Shown: piece by piece, positions 51,480-59,121 of the stretch | Layout: each line of letters begins with the position of its first letter | Position numbering within the stretch: position 1 is the first letter of the stretch | Translations under genes and position numbers: made by a program | The notes under the pieces: model-generated | What the model was told of the DNA's origin: nothing | The model's input: the letters and a program-made list of their open reading frames with translations, nothing else | Database searches by the model: none | NCBI GenBank assembly: GCA_046348685.1 | Contig: JAXMDT010000011.1 | Location: 1 to 64,000 of the forward strand | DNA from: JAXMDT01 sp046348685 | Lineage (GTDB): Bacteria; Pseudomonadota; Alphaproteobacteria; Rickettsiales; UBA998 | Direction: 5' to 3' | Length of the DNA stretch: 64,000 bases

Positions 51480-52076
51480 ATGGCGCCGCGCTCTAAACGC
51501 GAAGACATTTTGCATAAGGCCGGCGAGCTCTTCGTCAAAGAAGGGTATCGTAAGGTGACGATGGACCAGATTGCCGAGGCGGTACCGGTCTCAAAGCCGA
51601 CGCTCTATTCCAATTTTGCCGATAAAGCGGCGCTTTTTTCCGCCGTAATCGAAGACCGCTGTCAGAAACTGATCGCGGGTATCCGTTCCGGCGTCGATGC
51701 AAAGATGTCCGCAGAAGAAGCGTTGAGGGAAATAGGCCGTCAGTTTCTGGAAAAAGTCGTCTCGGAGCAGGCGCTCAGCATGCACCGAATCATTGCCGCC
51801 GAATCGGAAGATTTTCCTAATGTGGCGCGTTTGTTTTATGAATCCGGTCCGAAACAGATGCACCTGCTGCTCAGCAAATACCTTACTACGCTGCAGCAGC
51901 AAAAAATATTAGACGTAAAAGATCCATCCGTTTCCGCAGATATGTTCCTGAGTATGCTGAAAGGCCATCTCCACCTGCGCTGCATGATGGGCGTGCAGGC
52001 AGCGCCGACCAAAGCGGAAATCAAAAAACGCGTTGACTACGCCGTTGACCTGTTTATGAAAGCGCACGCGCTGTAA
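51480..52076 (+). CDS. TetR/AcrR family transcriptional regulator
   Basis: 198 residues from the ATG at 51480 (a TTG at 51474 is also in frame). The first 60 residues form the HTH: KREDILHKAGELFVKEGYRKVTMDQIAEAVPVSKPTLYSNFADKAALFSAVIEDR. The C-terminal helical domain (about 70-190) would bind a ligand. It is divergent from emrAB with a dyad operator in the 63-bp gap, so it most likely represses that pump and itself. Confidence 0.93.
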   Translation: MAPRSKREDILHKAGELFVKEGYRKVTMDQIAEAVPVSKPTLYSNFADKAALFSAVIEDRCQKLIAGIRSGVDAKMSAEEALREIGRQFLEKVVSEQALSMHRIIAAESEDFPNVARLFYESGPKQMHLLLSKYLTTLQQQKILDVKDPSVSADMFLSMLKGHLHLRCMMGVQAAPTKAEIKKRVDYAVDLFMKAHAL

Positions 52077-52107
52077 CGTTCCCTAATTGATTTTTGATCT
52101 CCCTGTT

Positions 52108-52623
52108 ATGCATGGTGCATGCATGGATGTTCCATCAGAAGCAATTTACGTCGAGCTGACTTACGTTGCACGCATGTTCCTTGCCGCTCTCCTCGGTGGA
52201 TTGGTTGGCTGGGAGCGTGAGCAGAAAGATGTCGAGGCGGGTATCCGCACCTATGCCGTGGTTTCGCTTGCGGCATGTGCCTTTTCGCTGATCTCGGTGC
52301 ACGGTGTTGAACACGACGGCGATCCGACCCGCATTGCAGCGGAAGTCATTTCCGGAATGGGGTTTCTTGGCGCAGGCCTCATCCTCGTCAATAAGGGGCA
52401 TATTACCGGTCTGACTACCGCTGCGACCCTGTGGGCGTCGGCATCGATCGGCCTTGCCGTCGGTTTCGGCCTTTATGTGGTTGCGGTCTGCACGGCGGGT
52501 CTTCTTTATATCGTCCTCGCCATCAAGCAATGGCCGCTTTGGATGAAAGTGACTCCGTCCAGCCCTACATCCAAAAAAGCTTCTGTGGAAAAACCAAAGG
52601 TTATCGAAGACGGTGAATATTAG
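52108..52623 (+). CDS. MgtC/SapB family protein
   Basis: About 171 residues; starts at 52087 (TTG), 52108 or 52123 are all open, none with a clear Shine-Dalgarno. Four membrane segments: ARMFLAALLGGLVGWEREQKDVEAGIRTYAVVSLAACAFSLIS, then AEVISGMGFLGAGLILVNKGHITGLTTAATLWASASIGLAVG, with the conserved G-x-E-R and GLTTAA motifs of MgtC, which supports growth at low Mg2+ in other bacteria. The C-terminal tail is short and polar. Convergent with the decarboxylase gene. Confidence 0.88.
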   Translation: MHGACMDVPSEAIYVELTYVARMFLAALLGGLVGWEREQKDVEAGIRTYAVVSLAACAFSLISVHGVEHDGDPTRIAAEVISGMGFLGAGLILVNKGHITGLTTAATLWASASIGLAVGFGLYVVAVCTAGLLYIVLAIKQWPLWMKVTPSSPTSKKASVEKPKVIEDGEY

Positions 52624-53387
52624 CTTCTAAGGTAATCGTAAGCGACTTCGCCGTAGGGCAGTGTCAGGTCGGCGATAAAATGGCTGCCGCCGATAATCTT
52701 TTTGACAGGCAGATCGGCGACCGGTGCATTCACATGCGGCACCAGATGCAGGCGCGCATGCCCCGCCCAGGCGCCTTTCACCGTGATGTCCGTCATGGCG
52801 AACGATACCAGCTGCGCGATGGCGTGCGTGCCGTCCACATGCGGGATCAGCTTCAAAACAATCTGCTTTTTCCCCAGTTTCTTTTTGATGATGTCGGGAT
52901 CGCGCATCGTGTGCATCATCTCGTCGCACAGCAGGTTTTCATGCTTGTAGGTCATCGTCCCGAGCGCCACCAGACGATCCGCATAATGCAGCGTTCCGGT
53001 CAGCGTATCGTGCACGATCTCGAGTTTCGGTTTACCGATCTTTTTCGGAAAGCCCCAGATTTCGCGCCCCGCGGTGACCGGCGGCTCGTTATCGAGATAC
53101 ATCATCAGCGTGAAATTCACCGGTTCGCCCTTGAACAGGCAGGGGATGACAACGCCGCTTTCCGTATAATCGCCGAATCCGGAGCTGTCCGGCATCGCCA
53201 TGAATTCGAAATTGACGATGTCGCTTTCCGGCTCCAGCGGTTCCGGAACGACGGCGCGCAGCGCGTCCTTGTCCGTCTGGTAGCTGATGATCAGGTATTC
53301 GCGGTTGATGAAGCGGTAAGGGCCTTTGGGATAGCTCGATCCCAAGAGCGGCATGGAGGGCGTGTTCAGAATCTGCTCGCGGTTCAT
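52620..53387 (-). CDS. adc: Acetoacetate decarboxylase
   Basis: 255 residues. PLLGSSYPKGPYRFINREYLIISYQTD opens the family; AGREIWGFPKKIGKPKLEIVHDTLTG carries the catalytic Lys pair (Lys-Lys after GFP) that forms the Schiff base. It turns acetoacetate into acetone and CO2. Length agrees with the family (about 245-260). Its stop codon overlaps the end of the mgtC-like gene by 4 bp. No CoA-transferase gene is nearby, so its role here may be catabolic rather than solvent production. Confidence 0.93.
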   Translation of the reverse strand: MNREQILNTPSMPLLGSSYPKGPYRFINREYLIISYQTDKDALRAVVPEPLEPESDIVNFEFMAMPDSSGFGDYTESGVVIPCLFKGEPVNFTLMMYLDNEPPVTAGREIWGFPKKIGKPKLEIVHDTLTGTLHYADRLVALGTMTYKHENLLCDEMMHTMRDPDIIKKKLGKKQIVLKLIPHVDGTHAIAQLVSFAMTDITVKGAWAGHARLHLVPHVNAPVADLPVKKIIGGSHFIADLTLPYGEVAYDYLRS

Positions 53388-53492
53388 GCTATCTCCTTGC
53401 GTGTGGCATTGGTTGCCCGATTGATGTAGGCATAAAGCCTAGTAGAACAACCGCCGTTTGGCGATTGAATTTTTTAAGAAGGAAACTTGTAC

Positions 53493-53885
53493 ATGGGCGA
53501 AGGTAAAACGGCTGAAAAGGAACTGGTGATTAAAGTCGTCGCCATGCCGAGCGACATGAACCCGGGCGGCGACATGTTCGGCGGCTGGATCGTCAGCCAG
53601 ATGGATTTGGCGGCGTATCTGTTTGCCCGCAAATACTCCCGGGGGCGGATTGTCACCGTCGCCATCGATAACCTCGTTTTTCACAAGCCGGTCTATGTCG
53701 GCGATTGCGTCATCTGCTACGCATCCCTCGAGAAAATAGGCAAAACCAGCATCACGCTGAACGTCGAGGTCATGGTCGAGCGGCGGGACGGCTATGCAGT
53801 GGAAAAAGTGACGGAAGGGCGGTTCGTTTTCGTCGCCGTCGGGCCGGATATGAAGCCGGTGGCGATTCAGAACGAGCATCTGTAA
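53493..53885 (+). CDS. Acyl-CoA thioesterase (YciA-like hotdog fold)
   Basis: 130 residues; ATG at 53493 has AAGAAGGAAA upstream (the TTG at 53487 is in frame). VVAMPSDMNPGGDMFGGWIVSQMDLAAYLFARKYS carries the hotdog NxxGxxFGGxxxxxxD motif with the catalytic Asp, followed by VTVAIDNLVFHKPVYVGD. It cleaves acyl-CoA to the free acid. YciA-type thioesterases act on short- and medium-chain substrates. It stands alone in a convergent/divergent pocket before the RTX genes. Confidence 0.9.
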   Translation: MGEGKTAEKELVIKVVAMPSDMNPGGDMFGGWIVSQMDLAAYLFARKYSRGRIVTVAIDNLVFHKPVYVGDCVICYASLEKIGKTSITLNVEVMVERRDGYAVEKVTEGRFVFVAVGPDMKPVAIQNEHL

Positions 53886-53981
53886 CAATTGTGTAAAGAA
53901 TCTCATATTGCTCTATGCCGCGCTCCCCGCTAGTGACAGCGTGGCCTATACGGTCACAACGAATAAAAATTGGAGCAATAC

Positions 53982-54695
53982 ATGGTTACTAAATACGGGA
54001 CGCTTAATGCGGATAAACTTTACGGCACCAGCTCGGCAGACGTGCTGTGGGGTCGCGACGGCGACGACACGATTTTCGGTTACAACGGCAATGATATGAT
54101 CCACGGTGAAAAAGGTAATGATTCCATCGTCGGCGGCGGCGGCAGTGATACCCTTTACGGTGAAGCAGGCAACGACCAGATATCCGGCGATGCAGGTGCT
54201 GACCAGATTTTCGGCGGCGCGGGCAGCGATGACTTAATCGGCGGCGCGGGTAACGATACGATTCACGGCGGAGATGGCGTTGACTTCATAAATGGTGATG
54301 AAGGCGCAAATGTGATCTTCGGCGATGCAGGTAATGATTGGATTCACGCGAGCGTAAATGGTTCCGCGACGGTAGATGGCGGCGCTGGCAACGACACGAT
54401 CTACGGCGGCAACCAGGATGACTTTACCGGCGGCGCGGGCGCAGATACATTCGCATTCTGGGACTTTTACCAAGGCGATTCGTATAACGCTATCATCCGC
54501 GATTTCCAGGATGGCGTCGACAAGATCGAAATCCGCACGCCCGAGCACCTGACGTTCAAGGACATTCAGGTGTCCTCATACTTGGGCGGTGTCAGCATTT
54601 CGGTTGGTAAGGTGAACGTATCATACTACGGCGATATTTTCCTCGAACACGTGAATATCCACGACATCACCGCAGCTGATTTTAACTTCATCTAG
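53982..54695 (+). CDS. RTX calcium-binding repeat protein, tandem copy 1
   Basis: 237 residues from the ATG at 53982 with GGAG 6 bases before it. Starts MVTKYGTLNADKLYGTSSAD, then about ten GGxGxD nonapeptide repeats (YGEAGNDQISGDAGADQIFGGAG...), a serralysin-like block GGAGADTFAFWDFYQGDSYNAIIRDFQDGVDKIEI, and ends DITAADFNFI, a type I secretion-like tail. No enzymatic domain. It is clearly paralogous to the next gene (same MVTKYGT start and the shared IFGYNGNDMIHGEKG stretch). A terminator follows. Confidence 0.9.
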   Translation: MVTKYGTLNADKLYGTSSADVLWGRDGDDTIFGYNGNDMIHGEKGNDSIVGGGGSDTLYGEAGNDQISGDAGADQIFGGAGSDDLIGGAGNDTIHGGDGVDFINGDEGANVIFGDAGNDWIHASVNGSATVDGGAGNDTIYGGNQDDFTGGAGADTFAFWDFYQGDSYNAIIRDFQDGVDKIEIRTPEHLTFKDIQVSSYLGGVSISVGKVNVSYYGDIFLEHVNIHDITAADFNFI

Positions 54696-54717
54696 TTCGA
54701 TTAAATTCTGCAAATGA

Positions 54718-54756
54718 AAAAATCCGGTGGGCGGCAACGCCTGCCGGATTTTTTAT
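54718..54756 (+). terminator. Rho-independent terminator after RTX copy 1
   Basis: AATCCGG / CCGGATT with inner GGGCG / CGCCT, followed by TTTTTTATT. Confidence 0.87.
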
Positions 54757-54913
54757 TAGACTCGTTATACAACGTTCAAAATGTAATAATGCAGCTTATG
54801 CAAGGCAATAATTAGCCTAAAGATTAATAAAATACATTGTATTTAAGGTTTATGTTAACTAAGTTACCGCATACTGTTTATTATTATTAACAATAGCACT
54901 TGGAGAAAAGCAC

Positions 54914-55567
54914 ATGGTTACTAAATACGGAACATCAGCAAATGAAAGAATTTACGGCTCAAGCACTAACGATGTGCTTTTTGGCGGCGACGGTGATGAT
55001 TCCATTTTCGGCTACAACGGGAATGACATGATCCACGGCGAAAAAGGTGGCGAGTACATTGAAGCGGGTGCAGGTAACGACACTGTTTATGCAGGCGCAG
55101 GCGATGACCTGGTGTATGGCGACGGCGGAGCGGACCAGCTTTTCGGCGGCACGGGCGACGATGATCTTCAGGGCGGCGCCGGCAACGACACGCTGCATGG
55201 CGGTGACGGCAACGACTTCCTGATCGGGGATGAAGGTGCGGACCAGCTGTTCGGTGACAAAGGCGCGGATACGTTCTGGGCCGTCGGCAGAGACACCATG
55301 ACCGGCGGTGAAGGCCGCGACATGTTCAGCTTCAGCCAGCCGACCACGAATTCCTATAACGCAACGGTTGCCGACTATACCGATGGCGTGGATATCCTGA
55401 ATGTGATCGACCGTGCGCATGGCTTCGAGGATTTGAACATCGCCAACGATGGCCATGGCAACACTGTGATCACCTTTGATAGCGACCCAGCGGATTCCAT
55501 CACGCTGCTTGGCGTCAACGCGAGCAAAATCACCGTTGATGATTTCCTGATGATCAACTCGGACTAA
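54914..55567 (+). CDS. RTX calcium-binding repeat protein, tandem copy 2
   Basis: 217 residues; GGAG is 9 bases before the ATG. It begins MVTKYGTSANERIYGSSTND and shares FGYNGNDMIHGEKG with copy 1, then nonapeptide repeats (AGAGDDLVYGDGGADQLFGGTG..), GGEGRDMFSFSQPTTNSYNATVADYTDGVDILN, and ends SKITVDDFLMINSD. The tail again has the DFx hydrophobic pattern. The pair is a local duplication. No transporter genes flank it; TolC is 34 kb away. Confidence 0.9.
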   Translation: MVTKYGTSANERIYGSSTNDVLFGGDGDDSIFGYNGNDMIHGEKGGEYIEAGAGNDTVYAGAGDDLVYGDGGADQLFGGTGDDDLQGGAGNDTLHGGDGNDFLIGDEGADQLFGDKGADTFWAVGRDTMTGGEGRDMFSFSQPTTNSYNATVADYTDGVDILNVIDRAHGFEDLNIANDGHGNTVITFDSDPADSITLLGVNASKITVDDFLMINSD

Positions 55568-55586
55568 TTTTATTTTTACGTTAAAG

Positions 55587-55623
55587 AATCCGGCGGGGCG
55601 TCAAACCCTCGCCGGATTTTTTT
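55587..55623 (+). terminator. Rho-independent terminator after RTX copy 2
   Basis: AATCCGGCG / CGCCGGATT, 14-base loop, followed by TTTTTTT. Confidence 0.9.
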
Positions 55624-55654
55624 GCTCTCATCATCATTCCCAACAGATGATGTC

Positions 55655-55674
55655 ATCCCGGCGCAGGCCGGGAT
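55655..55674. repeat. Short ATCCCGG hairpin of a common intergenic type
   Basis: ATCCCGG / CCGGGAT with a 6-base loop inside GTCATCCCGGCGCAGGCCGG. Similar units are scattered in many proteobacterial genomes; only one copy is in the window. Confidence 0.6.
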
Positions 55675-55702
55675 CCACGTCTTATAAAAGGAATAGCCTA
55701 AT

Positions 55703-55882
55703 CTAATTCATTTTGAGATTGCGGCGGCGGGCAGGGCGGCGCTCGGAGCGGATGACCGGCTTCAGCGTCTCATGGCATTTCGGGCAGACGGCGGGGGCTT
55801 TATTCAGGTCATAGAATTTCGCCTGGCAGCCGAGGCAGGTCTGCTTATGGCCGAGTGCGGCATTAGCGGATGTGGTAAACAT
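55703..55882 (-). CDS. FYDLN-type zinc-ribbon protein (TIGR02300 family)
   Basis: 59 residues from the ATG at 55882. The sequence carries TCLGCQAKFYDLNKAPAVCPKCHE: two CxxC pairs (zinc ribbon) around the FYDLNK motif, then a basic Arg-rich tail (RSERRPARRRNLKMN). The family is common in alphaproteobacteria; its function is not known. The larger family form has an acidic C-terminus that is missing here. Downstream of csp on the same strand. Confidence 0.88.
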   Translation of the reverse strand: MFTTSANAALGHKQTCLGCQAKFYDLNKAPAVCPKCHETLKPVIRSERRPARRRNLKMN

Positions 55883-55946
55883 GATATTTCTTTCAAAAAA
55901 GTGAGGCAGGCGCACTCCCGGAAGAATGCGCCATACCACCGGGCAT

Positions 55947-56159
55947 TTACGCCGCTTCGAGTTTCAGGTTCGCCGCCGAGGTCTTGCCTTTGTTGGTGGC
56001 AAGATCAAACGACACGCGCTGGCCTTCGTTCAGGAAGCGGATACCGGCGCGTTCCAGCGCCGTGATGTGCACGAACACATCCGAGCTGCCGCCGTCCGGC
56101 GCGATGAAGCCGAAGCCTTTGGTGGGGTTGAACCATTTAACTGTTCCAGTGGTAGACAT
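55947..56159 (-). CDS. Cold-shock protein (CspA family)
   Basis: 70 residues: TGTVKWFNPTKGFGFIAPDGGSSDVFVHITALERAG contains RNP1 (KGFGFI) and RNP2 (DVFVHI). It binds single-stranded RNA/DNA as an RNA chaperone. AAGGA is 7 bases before the ATG. The leader upstream contains a stable hairpin (56215-56234), as is common for cold-shock genes, so it may be temperature controlled. FYDLN lies 64 bp downstream in the same direction. Confidence 0.95.
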   Translation of the reverse strand: MSTTGTVKWFNPTKGFGFIAPDGGSSDVFVHITALERAGIRFLNEGQRVSFDLATNKGKTSAANLKLEAA

Positions 56160-56214
56160 AAAAAAATCCTTGTAAAAAATATGCGCCGTCCACGATGGAT
56201 GAACGCAGGAGCCA

Positions 56215-56234
56215 CCGGCTTTTTCAAAAGCCGG
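56215..56234 (-). promoter_or_regulatory. Hairpin in the csp leader
   Basis: CCGGCTTTT / AAAAGCCGG in the 5' leader of the csp gene, about 55 bases before its ATG. Position suits an RNA thermometer or mRNA stabiliser; nothing more can be shown. The rest of 56160-56518 shows no gene. Confidence 0.35.
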
Positions 56235-56518
56235 ACCCTTTGCAAAAAGAAGGAAGAAAAACCAAATGGGGAAATTCTAACTAAAGCACCATCGGTGCGT
56301 CGCTGCGTACCCGCAGCACAATTACCAAAGAGCATTCACTCCACCGCTGACTATAGGCCATTCCCCGCCAAAGTCAAACGAATAACGAAAATTCAATTAT
56401 TTATGGGGTGTGGGTAAGTTACAATTAGAAATTTTGCTGATATTGTTTGCTTGTTGTTGGGCATTACTTAAATAATTGGCAATTATTTTTCTTTGGTGGG
56501 TCGATAGGTTGAAATTAT

Positions 56519-57256
56519 ATGAATAAAATTTTGTTTCTAGATGAATCTGGTGATCATAATTTAACGATAATTGATCAGCAGCATCCTATATTTGTCCTAG
56601 GTGGAATAGTTGTTGATAAAGATTATGCATTAGGTGAAATGACGGAAAAACTTAATGCTTTTAAAAGTGAGTTGTTTGGTACGACAGACATCATTTTACA
56701 TACTGCAGATTTCACACGGCAAAGAAATGGTTTTGAAAAAATGAAAGACCCTGATTTCTGTAATTTATTTTATAAGAAAATAAATAATTTAATATCAGGA
56801 CTAAATCTCACAATCCTAGCTTGTGCTATTAAAAAAGAACAACATATGGCTAGGTATGGTTTTGATGCAGTTGATCCTTATCTTCTATCACTTAATGTTT
56901 TAGTTGAACGTTTTGGCTTTATGATAGGGGGAAATAAAAAGGGACAAATTGTTGCTGAAGCGCGTGATCCTACATTGGATAGACAATTAGATTTGGCTTG
57001 GTTAAACCTTAAGGTTTCAGGCACCTATTATATGCCGGCAGCAGAAGTCACGCGTAAAATAGAAAATCTCGCTTTAAGAAGAAAAGAGGATAAATTAGCT
57101 GGCCTTGAAATTGCTGATGCAATTGTAACTCCAATCGCAAGGAAAGTTTTGGGCAAAAGCTCAAGAATAGATTTTAGTATTTTAGAAAGTAAAATGAGAA
57201 AAAATCGGCTCGGAGATGTTACAGGATATGGCTTAGTAATTTTACCAAAAAACTAA
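56519..57256 (+). CDS. DUF3800 domain-containing protein
   Basis: 245 residues. MNKILFLDESGDHNLTIIDQQHPIFVLGGIVV carries the DUF3800 opening DESGD (acidic pair), later LHTADFTRQRNGFEK, QIVAEARDPTLDRQLD and KLAGLEIADAIVTPIARKV with the C-terminal DA motif. The fold is RNase H-like, and a nuclease role is suspected; genes of this family occur in defence and mobile regions. Its A+T content is clearly above its neighbours (runs of AAAAT and TTTTA), so recent transfer is likely. Confidence 0.87.
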   Translation: MNKILFLDESGDHNLTIIDQQHPIFVLGGIVVDKDYALGEMTEKLNAFKSELFGTTDIILHTADFTRQRNGFEKMKDPDFCNLFYKKINNLISGLNLTILACAIKKEQHMARYGFDAVDPYLLSLNVLVERFGFMIGGNKKGQIVAEARDPTLDRQLDLAWLNLKVSGTYYMPAAEVTRKIENLALRRKEDKLAGLEIADAIVTPIARKVLGKSSRIDFSILESKMRKNRLGDVTGYGLVILPKN

Positions 57257-57616
57257 GGTCAACCCCCGCTACGCAGTGATTGACCTCTGTTTACAAGATA
57301 ATATTAAAGCATCAAAATTACAAGTATCAAAGAGTTAAATTGAGTTGTTCCGATAAAATAAGAAGTTAATGTGATACTTTTAAAGATAATTTTAACATGC
57401 AGTTTCAAACCGCAGCCTCGATCATAATTCTACAGCCCGTTTGTTTTGTCTAAATACTTTTCCTGCGAGGTATGCGCTTAAACCAGCAAGAGTTGGTATA
57501 GTGATTGCTGAAAAAAGGTGAAAATAATAAAACGCAGTCATCCCAATCACCATGCAGGAATAGAATACGCAAAACGCCTAAAAAAATGCAGATATATTTT
57601 GAATAACGCACTCCTG
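57257..57616. other. A+T-rich gap with a small membrane ORF and a ridA-end duplicate
   Basis: About 360 bases. It holds a 43-codon minus-strand ORF (57422-57553) and a 26-bp near copy of the ridA 3' end at 57405-57430 (23 of 26 bases alike to 57617-57642). Nothing else was found. Confidence 0.6.
57422..57553 (-). CDS. Possible 43-residue membrane peptide
   Basis: ATG at 57553; starts MVIGMTAFYYFHLFSAITIP and contains one hydrophobic helix, then ends KVFRQNKRAVEL. Its stop lies in the ridA-end duplicate. No clear Shine-Dalgarno was found. An upstream stop in the same frame cuts a longer version after a 7-T run, so a frameshifted longer gene is possible. Weak support. Confidence 0.35.
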   Translation of the reverse strand: MVIGMTAFYYFHLFSAITIPTLAGLSAYLAGKVFRQNKRAVEL

Positions 57617-57970
57617 TCAAACCGCAGCTTCGATCATGATTTCGACATCGTAGCCGGGGGCGGCGAGTTTGGATTCAACCGTGGCGCGCGCCGGGGTGTG
57701 ACCGGCGACCACCCATGCGTCCCATGCCTTGTTCATCTCGGCGAAGGTGGACATATCGGTGAGCCAGATATTCGCTTTCAGGATTTTCGTTTTGTCGGAA
57801 CCGGCGCGGCTTAAAATATCGTCGATCTGGGCAAGGACGTCCTTCGTCTGCTCCAGCACGGATTTGCCGACCGTCGTATCGGCCACCACGCCCGACGTAT
57901 ATACCACGCCATTATAAACCACCGCCTCGCTCATCCGCGCGCCGGGGTCGATCCGTTTGATCTCAGCCAT
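57617..57970 (-). CDS. ridA: RidA family protein (enamine/imine deaminase)
   Basis: 117 residues. AVVYNGVVYTSGVVADTT, ILKANIWLTDMSTFAEMNKAWDAW and the C-terminal PARATVESKLAAPGYDVEIMIEAAV match RidA/YjgF; the Arg in PARATV and Glu near the end form the active site. It removes reactive 2-aminoacrylate from PLP enzymes. Starts within a short run before a small Lys-rich gene. Its 3' end is duplicated at 57405-57430. Confidence 0.93.
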   Translation of the reverse strand: MAEIKRIDPGARMSEAVVYNGVVYTSGVVADTTVGKSVLEQTKDVLAQIDDILSRAGSDKTKILKANIWLTDMSTFAEMNKAWDAWVVAGHTPARATVESKLAAPGYDVEIMIEAAV

Positions 57971-58020
57971 ACATAATCCTTTCGTTTGGATTATTCATAG
58001 CGCGAGAAAGCGGCGATGGT

Positions 58021-58140
58021 CTACGCCTTTCTGCAGCTGCCCTTGCTGCCCGGCTTTTTGCCCGGCACCGGCTCGTAGCCTTTCCAGCAGCGGGATTTCT
58101 TTGTCGTCTTTTGGGCGGCCTTTTTGCGTTTTGCAGCCAT
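58021..58140 (-). CDS. Lys-rich small protein with CWKGYEPVPGKKP motif
   Basis: 39 residues; the ATG at 58140 has a strong AAGGAGG 7 bases before it. MAAKRKKAAQKTTKKSRCWK begins it, then GYEPVPGKKPGSKGSCRKA follows. The CWKGY.PVPGKKP..KGSC pattern recurs in small basic bacterial proteins of unknown function. The two cysteines, the very basic composition and the excellent ribosome site argue that it is real. It lies 50 bp upstream of ridA on the same strand. Confidence 0.72.
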   Translation of the reverse strand: MAAKRKKAAQKTTKKSRCWKGYEPVPGKKPGSKGSCRKA

Positions 58141-58275
58141 GCTATCCTCCTTGATTGGCATGAGGCATCAGCACAGCATGGCATCGGTAAGGATGCGATG
58201 CGGAGGTGGCCGTTTTTATATAGGAATCTTATCGTTACTGCGGCATGATACGCGCCACCAAAACAGGAGGGTCGT

Positions 58276-58701
58276 ATGAAAGTGATGGTATTCGTCAAGG
58301 CAACCAAGGATTCCGAGGAAGGCAAGCTGCCGGGCAGGGAACTGATCGAAGCGATGGGGCGTTTCAATGAAGAACTCGCCAACGCGGGCATCCTCGTGAC
58401 ATGCGATGGGCTGAAGCCGACCTCGGCGGCGGCGCGCGTGCATTTCTCCGGCAAGGAGCGCACGGTGAGCAAAGGCCCGTTCAAAGACGGCGAGGGTACG
58501 GTCGCCGGATTCTGGATCTGGGAAGTGACCTCGATGGAAGAAGCGATCGCCTGGGTGAAACGCTGCCCCAACCCGATGCTCGGCGATTCCGATATCGACA
58601 TCCGCCCGTTTTATGAACTTTCCGATTTCGGCGATCTCGCCACGCCGGAAATGATCGAGCAGGAAGAGCAAATCCGCAAAAAGACAGCGGGGAAGAGATA
58701 G
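58276..58701 (+). CDS. YciI/DGPF-family protein
   Basis: 141 residues: MKVMVFVKATKDSEEGKLPGRELIEAMGRFNEELANAGILVTCDGLKPTSAAARVHF, followed by KGPFKDGEGTVAGFWIWEVTSMEEAIAWVKRCP, the KGPF..GFWI..S.EEA..W pattern of YciI-like (DGPF) proteins. The fold is a ferredoxin-like dimer; a small catalytic or binding role is unknown. GGAGGG is upstream of the ATG. Followed by an ArsR-AHSA1 pair, a frequent association of DGPF proteins with sigma/ArsR genes. Confidence 0.9.
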   Translation: MKVMVFVKATKDSEEGKLPGRELIEAMGRFNEELANAGILVTCDGLKPTSAAARVHFSGKERTVSKGPFKDGEGTVAGFWIWEVTSMEEAIAWVKRCPNPMLGDSDIDIRPFYELSDFGDLATPEMIEQEEQIRKKTAGKR

Positions 58702-58757
58702 CCTGATTCTAATAAGCTGTTTTTATTGCTTGTAAAAAAGCATCCAAAAGCTTTACC

Positions 58758-58785
58758 TTGACAGGCAACCAAAAGGTTGCATAAT
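58758..58785 (+). promoter_or_regulatory. Promoter with central operator dyad, arsR-AHSA1 operon
   Basis: TTGACA at 58758-58763 and CATAAT at 58780-58785 (16-bp spacer). Perfect dyad GCAACC-aaaa-GGTTGC (58765-58780) fills the spacer. The ATG at 58792 is 7 bases past the -10 box, so the RNA would start at or near the A of the ATG (leaderless). The dyad is the likely binding site of the ArsR-type protein. Confidence 0.75.
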
Positions 58786-58791
58786 GTGGGT

Positions 58792-59121
58792 ATGGTTGCC
58801 TCCGAGGACAAAGTGTTCAAGGCCCTGGCTGATGCCAGCCGCCGCAAGCTGCTCGACCGGTTGCGTAAAACAGGCGGGCTGACGCTAAGCGAGCTATGCG
58901 AAAAGCACGATATGAGCCGTCAGGCGGTGACCAAACATCTTGCGTTGCTGGAGGCGGCGAATCTCGTCGTCACCAGAAAGCAGGGGCGCGAAAAGCTGCA
59001 TTACCTCAACCCGATGCCGATTCACGAAATCTACATGCGCTGGATCGGCAAGTTTGAGCGCTCGCACGTGGACGCGCTGCATAACCTTAAACAAGCCCTA
59101 CAGGAGAAAAGCGATGAATAA
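58792..59121 (+). CDS. ArsR-family transcriptional regulator (SRPBCC-paired type)
   Basis: 109 residues from the ATG at 58792; the frame opens earlier at a TTG (58777) within the promoter, so it cannot be the start. Winged HTH: DKVFKALADASRRKLLDRLRKTGGLTLSELCEKHDMSRQAVTKHLALLEAANLVVTRKQGREKLHYLN. The N-terminus lacks the CxC metal box of arsenic sensors, so it is of the AHSA1-linked type. Overlaps the next gene by 8 bp; probably represses itself through the dyad in its promoter. Confidence 0.9.
   Translation: MVASEDKVFKALADASRRKLLDRLRKTGGLTLSELCEKHDMSRQAVTKHLALLEAANLVVTRKQGREKLHYLNPMPIHEIYMRWIGKFERSHVDALHNLKQALQEKSDE

Noticed and set aside
57518..57814. 98-residue plus-strand ORF over ridA
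   Set aside because: Overlaps ridA antisense; no ribosome site or family match.
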